The position numbers and the translations under genes are program-made. Below, one piece after another: positions 49,793 to 58,924 of a stretch of DNA of 64,000 nt. Source of the DNA: Sedimentitalea arenosa. Its GTDB lineage: Bacteria; Pseudomonadota; Alphaproteobacteria; Rhodobacterales; Rhodobacteraceae. Under the pieces are notes generated by a model that saw only the letters and a list, made by a program, of their open reading frames with translations, ran no database searches and was not told the origin of the DNA. The stretch spans positions 140,176-204,175 of the forward strand of contig NZ_JAELVR010000011.1 in the NCBI RefSeq assembly GCF_016428585.1, written 5' to 3'. Numbering within the stretch: position 1 is the stretch's first letter; every line of letters starts with the position of its first letter.

Positions 49793-50461
49793 ATGCGAAA
49801 CGGACTGAAAACTGGTGTCGGCGGATTGTTCGGCGCGGCTCTGGCAATGGGCACGATGGCGTCCGCCGCGTCGGTGACGCCGCAATTCAACAGGTTCGAC
49901 GATCTGACAACGCTGGACGGCCTCGAGGTGACGTTCGGCGGCTCGGGGATTCCGACAAATCCGGCGGCCATCACTGATTTCACCGTCGGCGACGACCGGG
50001 TGCGCGTCGGGATCATCGCGACGCCACGTTTCGGTAGTCCGGCCCTTACCAATGACGGTGCCGGCACCTACACGGCGCGGGCCGGCGAAAGTGCGCCCGG
50101 TCTGTCGCTCTGGAACTTCAGCTTCTACGCGGAGAGCTCCGGCAATCTGGCGGATGCGAACCTGAGCTTCTACTACGATCTTGACCCGGCCGCCGGGAAC
50201 GACCTTTCGACCCTGTTGGGCGGGCCGATTCAGGCAAGTGGATCTGTCTTTGAGGGCAGTGAGAACCTCGGGTTCAATTTCCTGTCCGGCGGAACGTTCG
50301 ATCCCTTCGCGGTAGGCGAATACAGCTTTCGCTTCGGCGTCGATGGCGGCGAATTCGCGGCGATCAACGTGAACGTAACGGCGGTCCCGCTTCCGGCCGG
50401 ACTGCCGCTGATCCTGACTGCGCTGGGTGGCCTGGTCTGGCTGCGGCGACGGTCGGCCTGA
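49793..50461 (+). CDS. VPLPA-CTERM sorting domain protein
   Basis: A 222-residue secreted protein. Signal peptide [20 protein letters not shown] with AASAA-like cleavage region; a beta-rich middle ([20 protein letters not shown]). The C-terminus is a PEP-CTERM-like sorting tail: [20 protein letters not shown] followed by RRRSA. This is the Rhodobacterales VPLPA variant processed by an exosortase and anchored or released at the surface. No exosortase is in the window. Function of the body is unknown. Confidence 0.88.
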   Translation: MRNGLKTGVGGLFGAALAMGTMASAASVTPQFNRFDDLTTLDGLEVTFGGSGIPTNPAAITDFTVGDDRVRVGIIATPRFGSPALTNDGAGTYTARAGESAPGLSLWNFSFYAESSGNLADANLSFYYDLDPAAGNDLSTLLGGPIQASGSVFEGSENLGFNFLSGGTFDPFAVGEYSFRFGVDGGEFAAINVNVTAVPLPAGLPLILTALGGLVWLRRRSA

Positions 50462-50485
50462 GCCAAGCGCTCCGGCGACGGGAAA

Positions 50486-50509
50486 GGCCCGCCCGGTGCG
50501 GGTCTTTTT
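50486..50509 (+). terminator. Intrinsic terminator of the VPLPA-CTERM gene
   Basis: A short GC stem centred on CCCGC / GCGGG with a 5-nt loop, followed by CTTTTTC, 24 nt after the stop codon. Confidence 0.75.
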
Positions 50510-50513
50510 CGTG

Positions 50514-51107
50514 TCAGGGCCACAGCACCGGGTAGAGCGACGCGACAAGCAGCGCCGCCATCGTCCAGTTGAATGTTGCCAGACGCCCCGGGCTGGTCAG
50601 GACGCGCTTCATCTGCTGGCCCAAGACCGTCCAGCTCCCGACAGAGGGAATGTTGATCGCACCGAATACCACGGCGACGAACACGACCGCAGCGAAGCTC
50701 TGCGACGGGGTGTAGACACTCAACGCGGTCAGCGCCATTGCCCAGGCCTTGGGATTGACCCATTGGAAGGCCGCCGCCTGCAGGAACGTCATGGGCGTGC
50801 CCGCCACACCGGCGTCCCGCACCGGCGCTGCGGTGGCAATTTTCCACGCGAGGAAAAGCAGATAGACCACGCTTGCGACCTTGAGCACGGTGTAGCTCTG
50901 CGGATAGGTTGTGAACACCTGCACGAGCCCCGCGCCGAGCATCAGGATCATCAAGACAAAGCCAAGACCCACGCCCAGCATGTGCGGGATGGTCCGCCGG
51001 AATCCAAAATTCGCCCCGGATGCCATCAGCATCAGGTTGTTCGGCCCTGGTGTGATCGAGGACACGAAGGCGAAAAGCGCCAGCCCCATCAGAAGATCGT
51101 ACGTCAT
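50514..51107 (-). CDS. LysE/RhtB-family amino-acid exporter
   Basis: A 197-residue membrane protein with six helices. The family start LMGLALFAFVSSITPGPNNL (conserved TPGPNN) and FQWVNPKAWAMALTALSVYT are diagnostic for LysE/RhtB translocators. Substrate unknown. It is convergent with the VPLPA-CTERM gene. Confidence 0.92.
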   Translation of the reverse strand: MTYDLLMGLALFAFVSSITPGPNNLMLMASGANFGFRRTIPHMLGVGLGFVLMILMLGAGLVQVFTTYPQSYTVLKVASVVYLLFLAWKIATAAPVRDAGVAGTPMTFLQAAAFQWVNPKAWAMALTALSVYTPSQSFAAVVFVAVVFGAINIPSVGSWTVLGQQMKRVLTSPGRLATFNWTMAALLVASLYPVLWP

Positions 51108-51169
51108 GCTGTCGGCTTATGCGCGATACCGTGGGCAATGGGAACAGGCCTGTCACTTCCGGTATGCAA

Positions 51170-52387
51170 TCAGAATTGCCAACTCGCCCCGATCATGGTG
51201 ACAAGGCCGTTGTCGAACGTCGCGCCGGGCTGCTTGATGTCATAGCTGCGGATCAGCGCATAGGCCTCGAGTCCCGGCTTGTCGAAGGCCTGCACCATCG
51301 CGAGACCGTAGGAAGTGGCCAACGTGCCATCGGATTCGATATTTGTGCCGCGATAGAAGTCAACGGACAGAAAAGTGCTCCCAACCGACCAGAACGATCT
51401 TTGAACGCCCGCCTTCAGATAAGCGAAACTGCCGCCGTCACGCTCACCACCAAGAGCCGCGGTCAGGCTGAGCCCGCTCGGATCGTGCAGCACGGTCGCT
51501 GACCCCGACAGAACGCGTGTTTCGCTCTGCCAACTGTACCCCGCGCCGGCGGCGAACTTGTACTCACCGAACACTCCCTCATAGGTCAGCGCCGCATCCA
51601 CATTGGTTTCGCCCTCGTCGCGCAGCACTTCGTTGCCGAAGGCAGTCGAAAAGACGAACCCGTTGAAGTTCGGCGTATCGTATCGGAACCGCATCTTGCG
51701 GCTGCCATCCGGGTAGGCGCCGGTGACGTTGGCACCTTCGAAATTGTCGATGAAATCACCGATCTGAAGCTGCGATAGCTGCCCGTCCCGGTTTCTGAGA
51801 AGTTGGGACGCCGCGATCTGGCCGACATTGGAAAAGGCCGCGAGCCGTGTGCCCGAATAGTCGACCTCGGTGATGCCATCCGTCGCCATGCTGCCCTGAC
51901 CGAAGGAGAACGCACCAAAGCGATCATTGTAGACGACGAGTTCCAGCTTGCGCAGGTCGCCTTCGCGCGAGGACCAGCTGTTGCTGCCCGGATCCTCGAT
52001 GTTCACGGTCTTTGAGGGACGCGCGGACAATCCGACCTCGACCCGGACGAGAGGCGACCAGTCCCCGAACTGGCGGATGTGCCAGCGAAACCCCAGGCGC
52101 GACGTCTTGTTGGAGTTGCCGACTGGAGAATAGGTGCGTGTCACGGCACCATCATCATATTGCACGACAGCAGGGTTGATCTGGCCGTAGAAAATGATCG
52201 GCTGACCGGTGAACAGCTTCCAGACGCGCCAATCGTCTTCGGGTTCGGAAAACGGAGTGTCGTCTTCGACCTCTTCCTGAGCCTGCGCCGTGACCGCGAA
52301 CATGCAGAGCAACGCGGTGGCGAGGAGCCTCGCGACAGTGCGGGCGCGGGGCGAATCGGCGCCGGGGAGCGTCTTGAATGCCGGCAA
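51170..52387 (-). CDS. Outer-membrane porin-like beta-barrel protein
   Basis: A 405-residue protein with a signal peptide ending VTAQAQEE, alternating amphipathic strands (SRLGFRWHIRQFGDWSPLVR, LRKLELVVYNDRFGAFSFGQ) and a C-terminal aromatic residue in IGASWQF, the beta-barrel assembly signal. It looks like a trimeric-porin relative of the Rhodobacterales type, but without a clear L3 constriction motif; exact family not certain. Confidence 0.78.
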   Translation of the reverse strand: MPAFKTLPGADSPRARTVARLLATALLCMFAVTAQAQEEVEDDTPFSEPEDDWRVWKLFTGQPIIFYGQINPAVVQYDDGAVTRTYSPVGNSNKTSRLGFRWHIRQFGDWSPLVRVEVGLSARPSKTVNIEDPGSNSWSSREGDLRKLELVVYNDRFGAFSFGQGSMATDGITEVDYSGTRLAAFSNVGQIAASQLLRNRDGQLSQLQIGDFIDNFEGANVTGAYPDGSRKMRFRYDTPNFNGFVFSTAFGNEVLRDEGETNVDAALTYEGVFGEYKFAAGAGYSWQSETRVLSGSATVLHDPSGLSLTAALGGERDGGSFAYLKAGVQRSFWSVGSTFLSVDFYRGTNIESDGTLATSYGLAMVQAFDKPGLEAYALIRSYDIKQPGATFDNGLVTMIGASWQF

Positions 52388-52487
52388 TGCAGGTTCTCCG
52401 ATCGGGTCCGCGCAGCGCGCGAAGAAGAATGCTTGCAGACAGGAATATCAGACCGGCTGACAATTTGACAAAGTCTAATCCTTGGAA

Positions 52488-52515
52488 CCGGCGGCGCGAG
52501 AGTCCGCGCCGCCGG
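52488..52515 (-). terminator. Strong GC hairpin downstream of the HtrA protease gene
   Basis: A perfect 11-bp stem CCGGCGGCGCG / CGCGCCGCCGG with a 6-nt loop, 9 nt beyond the protease stop codon. It has no long T-run, so it may act as a terminator only partly or as a 3' stabiliser. Confidence 0.6.
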
Positions 52516-52524
52516 ACGGTTTCA

Positions 52525-53652
52525 TCAGGTATTCTGCAGATCGAGCGTGCCGATCACGACCTCCTGGGTGACCGTCTCACCCTTGCGCAGCAGCGTTACC
52601 TCGGCCGCCACATCGGGTTGTGTGCCGGCAACGGCGCGGGTCAGGTCCCGCAATTCCGAGATCTCGGCACCGTCAAAGGACAGGATGATGTCGCCCTCTT
52701 TCAGTCCCGCCTTTTCGGCCGGGCTGTCGTCGGTCACCGCTTCGATCACCGCGCCCTTGGGCTGATCATAGCCGAGCACCGAGGCCACTTCGTCCGACAT
52801 CGGCCGAATCTGAACCCCCAGCCAGCCGCGCGTCACCTTGCCATCGTCCTCCAGGTCGGCCACCACGGTCTGGACGAGGTCCGACGGCACGGCGAAACCG
52901 ATCCCGACGGAGCCACCATCCGGCGAGAAGATCGCCGTGTTGACCCCGATCACCTCGCCCTCGGCATTGAACAGCGGGCCGCCCGAGTTGCCCCGGTTGA
53001 TCGCGGCATCGGTCTGGATGAAGTCGTCATAGGGGCCGGCATTGATATTGCGCGACATCGCCGAGACGATGCCCGAGGTGACGGTGCCGCCGAGCCCGAA
53101 CGGGTTGCCGACGGCAACCACCTCGTCGCCGACGCGGATTTCGTCAGACGTGCCGAAGGCCACGGCGGGCAGCGCTTCGTCACTTTCGACCTGCAGCAGC
53201 GCGATATCGGTCAGCGGGTCGCTGCCGACCACACGCGCTTCCAGACTGCGCCCGTCGGCCAGTTTGACATTGACCCGCTCGGCATCGGCAACGACGTGGT
53301 GGTTGGTCACGATCTTGCCGTCCTGCGAGATGATGAAACCCGACCCGACGCCCTGGCGAGGTGCCTGCCGCGGCCCGCCCGGCTGCCCCGGCATCAGGTC
53401 GCCGAACCGCCGCTTGAGCGCTTCAGGCAGGCCCTCGGGCAGACCCGGTTGGAAATCGGCCTCGGCGACGCCTGTCGTGACTTCGATGAAAACGACGCTG
53501 GGTGCAACGGTTTCCACGAGATCGGCATAGCCGCCGGCAGGCACCGCGTAGGCGGCTTGGGGCGCCAGCGCGATGGCGCTGGTGGTGGTGGCCAGCGCGA
53601 CGGCCAGCGCCAGCCCGGTTGCGCGCGAGGCGCGCTGTGTCAGATGTGTCAT
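52525..53652 (-). CDS. HtrA/DegP-family periplasmic serine protease with one PDZ domain
   Basis: A 375-residue secreted protease. Signal peptide about residues 1-37; catalytic triad His119 (KIVTNHHVV), Asp149 (GSDPLTDIALL), Ser223 (NRGNSGGPL). One C-terminal PDZ domain (GAVIEAVTDDSPAEKAGLKE, SFDGAEISELRDL), as in DegS-like short forms. The ATG at 53652 (MTHLTQ) is chosen; the open frame extends 11 codons upstream. It is divergent from a two-component operon, which may regulate it (inference). Confidence 0.93.
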   Translation of the reverse strand: MTHLTQRASRATGLALAVALATTTSAIALAPQAAYAVPAGGYADLVETVAPSVVFIEVTTGVAEADFQPGLPEGLPEALKRRFGDLMPGQPGGPRQAPRQGVGSGFIISQDGKIVTNHHVVADAERVNVKLADGRSLEARVVGSDPLTDIALLQVESDEALPAVAFGTSDEIRVGDEVVAVGNPFGLGGTVTSGIVSAMSRNINAGPYDDFIQTDAAINRGNSGGPLFNAEGEVIGVNTAIFSPDGGSVGIGFAVPSDLVQTVVADLEDDGKVTRGWLGVQIRPMSDEVASVLGYDQPKGAVIEAVTDDSPAEKAGLKEGDIILSFDGAEISELRDLTRAVAGTQPDVAAEVTLLRKGETVTQEVVIGTLDLQNT

Positions 53653-53864
53653 GGATGCTCTCCGTTCCTTTGACTGATGCGGCACAGATGGTAGGCCCGC
53701 CTTACACGCCGATTTGCCCGGCTATACAAATTTGCAATCTTGGCGCCCGGCTACGGACAAGCCGGGCGCGGCGCTGTAGTCTCGACAAGGGGTCGCAGAT
53801 GGCGCCGGAATGCCTACATCACGGGCGCGGCCCGGCGCAGGTCGGGCATGAAGCAGAGGACGAG

Positions 53865-54536
53865 ATGAAGATACTGGTCATCGAGGATGACGAAACCACA
53901 GGACAATTCATTGCCCGCGGTCTGCGCGAAGAGGGCCACAGCGTCGACCTCGTCACCGACGGGCGGGCGGGCCTGATCGAGGCGACCGGCGGCACCCATG
54001 ACGTGATGATCGTGGATCGCATGCTGCCAGAGATCGACGGGCTGACCCTGATCAAGACCCTGCGCGCCGCGGGCAACCGCACGCCGGCCCTCTTCCTGAC
54101 CTCGCTGGGAAGCGTCGAGGACCGGATCGGTGGGCTGAACGCGGGTGGCGACGACTACCTCGTCAAGCCTTTCGCCTTTGGCGAACTGTCCGCTCGCGTG
54201 GCCGCGCTCGCCCGCCGTCCCCCGGCGCAGGAGCAGGACACGGTGCTCAAGGCCGGTGGGCTCGAGATGGACCTGATCGCGCGCAAGGTGACGCGCGATG
54301 GGGTGACGATCGACCTGCTGCCGCGCGAATTCGCCATTCTCGAGCACTTGTTGCGACGCAAGGGTCGGGTCCAGACCCGGACAATGCTGCTCGAGGCGAT
54401 CTGGGACATCAGCTTCGACCCGATGACCAACGTGGTCGAAACCCATATCAGCCGCCTGCGTGCCAAGGTCGACAAGCCTTTCGACACGGAACTCATCAAG
54501 ACGGTGCGCGGCGCCGGATACCGGATCGACGCGTGA
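53865..54536 (+). CDS. OmpR-family response regulator
   Basis: A 223-residue regulator with a receiver domain (phosphoacceptor Asp51 in VMIVDRMLPEIDG; acidic pair E7/D8) and a winged-helix DNA-binding domain (LPREFAILEHLLRRKGRVQT, VVETHISRLRAKVDKPF). Its ATG at 53865 is the MKILVIEDD start. It overlaps the downstream kinase by 4 nt. The QseB/TctD-like layout suggests an envelope or metal response. Confidence 0.92.
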   Translation: MKILVIEDDETTGQFIARGLREEGHSVDLVTDGRAGLIEATGGTHDVMIVDRMLPEIDGLTLIKTLRAAGNRTPALFLTSLGSVEDRIGGLNAGGDDYLVKPFAFGELSARVAALARRPPAQEQDTVLKAGGLEMDLIARKVTRDGVTIDLLPREFAILEHLLRRKGRVQTRTMLLEAIWDISFDPMTNVVETHISRLRAKVDKPFDTELIKTVRGAGYRIDA

Positions 54537-55903
54537 AGGCGCGTCTCACCTCCCTGCTGCGGTCGATGCCGCTGCGGCTGGCCCTCGCACTGGTGCTGCT
54601 GTTCACGCTGGTCAGCCTGATCAGCCTCACGGCGACCTACCTCGTGACGGCCCGCTCGTTCGACCAGGCGCTGCGCAACGATCTGACGCAACGCATGGCG
54701 GGCTTCCGCGCTGCACCCAATGCGCTGGCGCTGGCGCAACTGGTCGAAGCCGAGGCCCGCGAAACCGATCCCGAGCGCATGGTGCTGAGCTACTTCGCGC
54801 CGAACCTGCGCCACTATGGCAACGCGGCGCTGGCGCGCGATTCGGAAGGCTATCACGTGGTATCGCTGTCGCAGGACAGCCCGCGACTGACCGGACAATA
54901 CCTGGCACTGACCGCGGCGCTGCACGGCGGTCAGCTGACCATCGCGCGCAGTCGCTCGGAGATCGCGGCGCTGCGGCGCGGCTTTCTCAACATCCTCGTG
55001 CTGAGTCTCGTTCCGACCGTGCTCGTCGCGCTGTCCGGCGGCGTGCTCCTGGCCCGGCGCAGCGCACGCAACGTGCAGGCCGTGGCCCATACACTGGACA
55101 AGCTGACCACCGGCGACCTCAAGGCGCGGGTCGGCGCGGTGCCCGCCTGGTCGGACGACCTGGCCGAGATCGCCGGCCGAATCGACCAGATGGCGGAGGC
55201 ACAGGAAAGCTCGGTCGCCGCGATCAAGCAGGTATCATCGGATATCGCGCATGATCTCAAGACGCCGATCCAGCGGGTCGCGGTGCATCTAGACGAATTG
55301 TCCCGCCACGCGGAATTGACCGGGGCGGCGGCCGAAGATCTGGACAGGGCGCAGGCCGAGATCGACAGGATCGTGTCCGTCTTCGGCTCTCTGCTGCAGA
55401 TCGCCCAGATCGAGTCCGGCACGCCGCGGTCCCGTTTCCGGCCCGTCGACCTTGGCGCGTTGGTCGCGATCTGCGTGGATCTCTACGAACCGAGCGCCGC
55501 CGAGACCGGCCACGTCCTGGCCGCCGACCTCGCCCCGGATGTGCCCGCCGTGCCGGGCGATCGCGACCTGCTGCTACAACTGCTGGCCAATCTGGTGGAA
55601 AACGCGCTGCGTCACACGCCGCCCGGCAGCCGGATAACCGTCGCGCTCAAATTATCGGGCCCGGCCGTGCGGCTCGCCGTCAGCGATAGCGGCCCGGGGA
55701 TTCCCGAGGCAGAACGCGAGAACGTGCTGCGCCGTCTCTACCGCCTTGACCGGAGCCGCGGAACACCGGGCAGCGGCCTCGGCCTGAGCCTCGTCTCGGT
55801 TGTCGCGCGGCTCCATGGCGCCGAGATGCGGCTGGAAGACAACGCTCCGGGCCTGCGGGTCGTGCTGACATTCCCGGATGTCGTCGGGCCAGGTAGTTCC
55901 TGA
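54533..55903 (+). CDS. HAMP-type sensor histidine kinase
   Basis: A 456-residue kinase. Transmembrane helices about 15-36 (LALALVLLFTLVSLISLTAT) and 155-178 (LNILVLSLVPTVLVALSGGV) flank a periplasmic domain. A HAMP domain follows, then the HisKA box IAHDLKTPIQRVAVHLDEL with His240. The ATPase domain has NLVENALRHTPPG, DSGPGIP and GTPGSGLGLSLVSVVARLHG. GTG start overlaps the regulator gene. It forms a cognate pair with the upstream regulator. Confidence 0.92.
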   Translation: MKARLTSLLRSMPLRLALALVLLFTLVSLISLTATYLVTARSFDQALRNDLTQRMAGFRAAPNALALAQLVEAEARETDPERMVLSYFAPNLRHYGNAALARDSEGYHVVSLSQDSPRLTGQYLALTAALHGGQLTIARSRSEIAALRRGFLNILVLSLVPTVLVALSGGVLLARRSARNVQAVAHTLDKLTTGDLKARVGAVPAWSDDLAEIAGRIDQMAEAQESSVAAIKQVSSDIAHDLKTPIQRVAVHLDELSRHAELTGAAAEDLDRAQAEIDRIVSVFGSLLQIAQIESGTPRSRFRPVDLGALVAICVDLYEPSAAETGHVLAADLAPDVPAVPGDRDLLLQLLANLVENALRHTPPGSRITVALKLSGPAVRLAVSDSGPGIPEAERENVLRRLYRLDRSRGTPGSGLGLSLVSVVARLHGAEMRLEDNAPGLRVVLTFPDVVGPGSS

Positions 55904-56028
55904 CAGCCGGCCCGGTCTCCGACGATCGGCAAGAGATGCGCGATTGACGGGCGGTTCATCGGCGCGCATGTGAACGGGGCGGCGCGCATCGCACACCGCC
56001 CCGCCCGGATTTGGTCTGGCTTCAAGCC

Positions 56029-57843
56029 TCAGACACCGGGATCGATATCCAGTCCACCGGACAGGTCTGCTCCAAGCACATCGTCAGCGTCTTCGGCGGC
56101 ACCCGAAGGTCCACCCGCATCGATGGCACAGGCGTCAGCCCCGCAGGCATCGTCGGCGCCGTATTCGTCGGCGCCGCCATCGGCCCCGCAGGCGAACCCG
56201 CCCGGACCCGGAGGATTGACCTCGTCGCCCGGTTCGATCGGCTCGTTGCCCTCGTCGCCCTCATTGCCTTCATTCCCTTCGGATCCGGCATTGTCGGCTT
56301 CGTTGCCTTCGTCCCCCTCGTCGTTCGGGGTGAACTCATTGCCCTCGTTGCCTTCGTCGCGGCCAGGCTCGTTGCCCTCATTTCCTTCGTTGCCTTCATT
56401 GCCTTCATTGCCCTCATCGCGGCCGGGCTCGTCGCCTTCGTTGCCTTCGTTACCCTCATTGCCTTCGTTGCCGTCGTCGCTGCCGTCATTGGCCGACTCG
56501 TTGCCTTCGTTGCCTTCGTCGCGGCCCCGTTCGTTGCCTTCGTTCCCTTCATTGCCCTCGTTGCCTTCGTTGCCCTCGTCGCGGCCACGTTCGTCGCCTT
56601 CGTTGCCCTCGTTTCCTTCGTTGCCTTCGTTGCCTTCGTCGTTGGGCGTGAATTCGTTACCCTCGTCGCCTTCGTCGACCGAGGACGCCTCGACGCCTTC
56701 ATTGCCCTCATCGGCCTCATCGTCCTCGTTGCCTTCATCACCTTCATCGCCATTGAAGTCGGGATCGACCGGTTCGTTGCCTTCATTGCCATCGTCGTTG
56801 GGCGTGAATTCGTTGCCTTCGTCGCCTTCGTCGTTGGGCGTGAATTCATTGCCTTCGTCGCCCTCGTCGTTGGGCGTGAATTCATTGCCCTCGTTGCCTT
56901 CATCGTTCACCGAGTTCTCGTTGCCTTCATCGCCTTCGTCGTTCACCGAGTTCTCGTTGCCCTCGTTGCCCTCGTCGTTGGGCGAGGCTTCGTTGCCCTC
57001 GTTGCCTTCGTCCAGGCCGAACTCGTTGCCTTCGTTGCCTTCGTCGCCTTCGTTGTTTTCGTCACCTTCATCGAAGGGCGACGCTTCGTTGCCTTCGTTG
57101 CCCTCATCGAACAGATGCGGTTCGTTGCCTTCATTGCCTTCATCGCCTTCATTGCCCTCGTCACCGAAGATGCCGAAGGGATCAGGCAGGAATTCGTTGA
57201 ATTCGTTGCCCTCGTCGCCTTCGTTTCCAGCAAAGTCGGGGTCGGCCGGCTCGTTGCCCTCGTTGCCCTCGTCATTGGGCGAGGCTTCGTTGCCCTCGTT
57301 GCCCTCGTCCAGGCCGAACTCGTTGCCTTCGTTGCCCTCGTCGCCTTCGTTGTTTTCGTCGCCTTCGTCGAAGGGCGACGCCTCGTTGCCTTCGTTGCCT
57401 TCGTCGGCGCCCGTGGTCGCGAACTCATTGCCCTCGTTGCCTTCATCGGCACCGGTGGTGGTGAATTCGTTGCCCTCGTTGCCTTCGTCGTTGGGCGTGT
57501 ACTCGTTGCCTTCGTTGCCTTCGTCGTTGAGGGTCACTTCGTTGCCCTCGTCACCCTCGTCAAAAAGGGTGAGTTCGTTGCCCTCATTGCCCTCGTCGAA
57601 GAGATGAGGCTCGTTGCCCTCGTTGCCTTCGTTGCCTTCGTCACCTTCGTCGGTCTCGTTGCCTTCGTTGGCTTCGTCGCCTTCATCGCCCTCGTCCCAT
57701 GTCTGTGGGGCGTCGGGTACCGGTGCTCCGCCACGAATTGCGCGGGCTTCGGCCGGGGACAGGAGGAAAATGTCCATCCCCGAAGTGTCGGATATGTCCC
57801 GATCGAAGATGGCGGTGGTCGGAAAATCAATATTCCAAGTCAT
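56029..57843 (-). CDS. Acidic DEGNEGNE-repeat protein with a double-glycine-type leader, function unknown
   Basis: A 604-residue protein without a family I recognise. Residues 1-39 look like a double-glycine leader: M23-D-I-F-L-L-S-P-A-E-A-R-A-I-R-G-G39, where L28, S29, E32 and I36 sit at the -12, -11, -8 and -4 positions typical of such leaders. Residues about 47-540 are Asp/Glu/Gly/Asn repeats of the unit DEG(N/D)EGNE separated by short variable linkers (FTPN, ASPF, PHLF, NSVN, FGL, PGR). The C-terminal tail is Gly/Ala/Asp-rich with three cysteines. The start at 57843 has an MTWNIDF N-terminus; an upstream extension is possible. Extreme acidity suggests Ca2+ or other cation binding and disorder (inference). 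No transporter or modifying enzyme is adjacent. Confidence 0.8.
   Translation of the reverse strand: MTWNIDFPTTAIFDRDISDTSGMDIFLLSPAEARAIRGGAPVPDAPQTWDEGDEGDEANEGNETDEGDEGNEGNEGNEPHLFDEGNEGNELTLFDEGDEGNEVTLNDEGNEGNEYTPNDEGNEGNEFTTTGADEGNEGNEFATTGADEGNEGNEASPFDEGDENNEGDEGNEGNEFGLDEGNEGNEASPNDEGNEGNEPADPDFAGNEGDEGNEFNEFLPDPFGIFGDEGNEGDEGNEGNEPHLFDEGNEGNEASPFDEGDENNEGDEGNEGNEFGLDEGNEGNEASPNDEGNEGNENSVNDEGDEGNENSVNDEGNEGNEFTPNDEGDEGNEFTPNDEGDEGNEFTPNDDGNEGNEPVDPDFNGDEGDEGNEDDEADEGNEGVEASSVDEGDEGNEFTPNDEGNEGNEGNEGNEGDERGRDEGNEGNEGNEGNEGNERGRDEGNEGNESANDGSDDGNEGNEGNEGNEGDEPGRDEGNEGNEGNEGNEGNEPGRDEGNEGNEFTPNDEGDEGNEADNAGSEGNEGNEGDEGNEPIEPGDEVNPPGPGGFACGADGGADEYGADDACGADACAIDAGGPSGAAEDADDVLGADLSGGLDIDPGV
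56230..57700. repeat. Minisatellite-like coding repeats (8-residue DEGNEGNE units)
   Basis: The plus strand shows dozens of copies of TCGTTGCC(T/C)TCGTTGCC-type 24-nt units separated by 9-15 nt linkers. The periodicity respects the minus-strand reading frame. A larger segment starting near 56975 (TTGGGCGAGGC) recurs near 57272 with an offset of about 297 nt (99 codons), showing recent segmental duplication. Confidence 0.9.
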
Positions 57844-58615
57844 TTCAGTGCTCCAATAGTTGTTGCGGGAACGGCCGATAAGCCATTCGCGACAGGGCCG
57901 GACCAAAATCGTGGCCGGCCGGTTGCTGGGGAAACGCGCGCCAAAATGGCGAGCGCACTGGTGACGGACACGTTCGACTCCGTGTGCTTGCTGAAACGAA
58001 AGCTGTCCGTCGGAAAAGGCCGTGGGTCTGCTTCTCTGATGTCAGTCGCCGTCTTGGGTGACGAATCCCCGACCAATCTGGCGGGGAAGCAGGTGCTCGG
58101 CCGATAATTCGGTCCCGGCAAAGGCTGATCGTCAACACAAACCGGGTCGAATGGGTCGTCTTTTGATGCTCTTGCAATCAGCGCCGAAAAGTGGCGCAAA
58201 AGGAGTCGGTGTTGAATGCAACGTGCGGCCAAATTGTGCCGTTCACGTCAGGTCAAATAGCTTGTCCATCCTTACTACACTGTCCGTTAACCATTTCACA
58301 GGCGGGAATCCCTTACCCTGCCGCGCGACGACGCCGGAAGGACGAGGTGGGGCCTGAACAGCGCCTGACAACCGGTTGGATGCCAGCGAGACCTTGATCG
58401 CCCTCTCCATCGCCACGCCGGTCGGCCATGGTCCCGACGGTCGGCCATGGCTACAAGCAACCCTTGCGTGTGGCGCGACAGCGAATTCCCGCGTCGCGTT
58501 TCAATTCGGTCACAAAAGACGGCGAAACCCGAATGTGTGCTTGAAATGCAACTGAAAAGGCATCATCTAACCGCACGGCCTGCCATACGGCGGGACTCAC
58601 CACCAAGGAGACAAC
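57844..58615. other. Long intergenic region upstream of the repeat gene and infA
   Basis: About 770 nt without a convincing gene. It must hold the promoters for the minus-strand repeat-protein gene and for infA. A 13-bp direct repeat CGGTCGGCCATGG lies at 58419-58431 and 58438-58450. Several short open frames are unsupported. I see no EcfG or NNR box. Confidence 0.5.
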
Positions 58616-58834
58616 ATGGCCAAGGAAGACACTCTCGAATTCCCCGGCGTCGTGAAGGAACTCCTGCCCAATGCGACGTTTCGGGTCGAACTTGAGAATG
58701 GCCATGAAATCATCGCACACACGGCAGGCAAGATGCGCAAGAATCGCATCCGGGTTCTGGCCGGCGACAAGGTGCAAGTCGAAATGACACCCTACGATCT
58801 GACCAAGGGCCGGATCAACTATCGCTTCAAGTAA
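58616..58834 (+). CDS. infA: Translation initiation factor IF-1
   Basis: A 72-residue OB-fold protein reading [40 protein letters not shown] and [20 protein letters not shown]. Binds the 30S A site during initiation. AAGGAGACAACATG is a strong ribosome binding site. Standard order infA-maf-rng-yacG follows. Confidence 0.98.
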   Translation: MAKEDTLEFPGVVKELLPNATFRVELENGHEIIAHTAGKMRKNRIRVLAGDKVQVEMTPYDLTKGRINYRFK

Positions 58835-58924
58835 GGCGGAAACAGCTTTCGCTTCCCGAAGGGCTGGCGGTTTGCGGAATGCGGACCGCGGCCCGACACC
58901 CGATCCTTCGTCTGGGTGCACCTG

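Noticed and set aside
52460..52476. TTTGACAAAGTCTAA near the porin gene as a fifth NNR box
   Set aside because: Spacing between the half-sites is 3, not 4, and the right half is broken; not counted.
56230..57700. CRISPR-like array
   Set aside because: The units are coding (multiples of 3, minus-strand frame), linkers are short and recurrent instead of unique 30-40 nt spacers, and no cas genes are near.
55970..58107. Two long plus-strand open frames through the repeat region (545 and 698 residues; one Ser/Leu/Pro-rich, one Val/Ala/Phe-rich)
   Set aside because: They are the antisense of the DEGNEGNE repeats: codon repetition keeps all frames open. No start context or recognisable N-terminus, whereas the minus-strand frame has a coherent leader and linkers.
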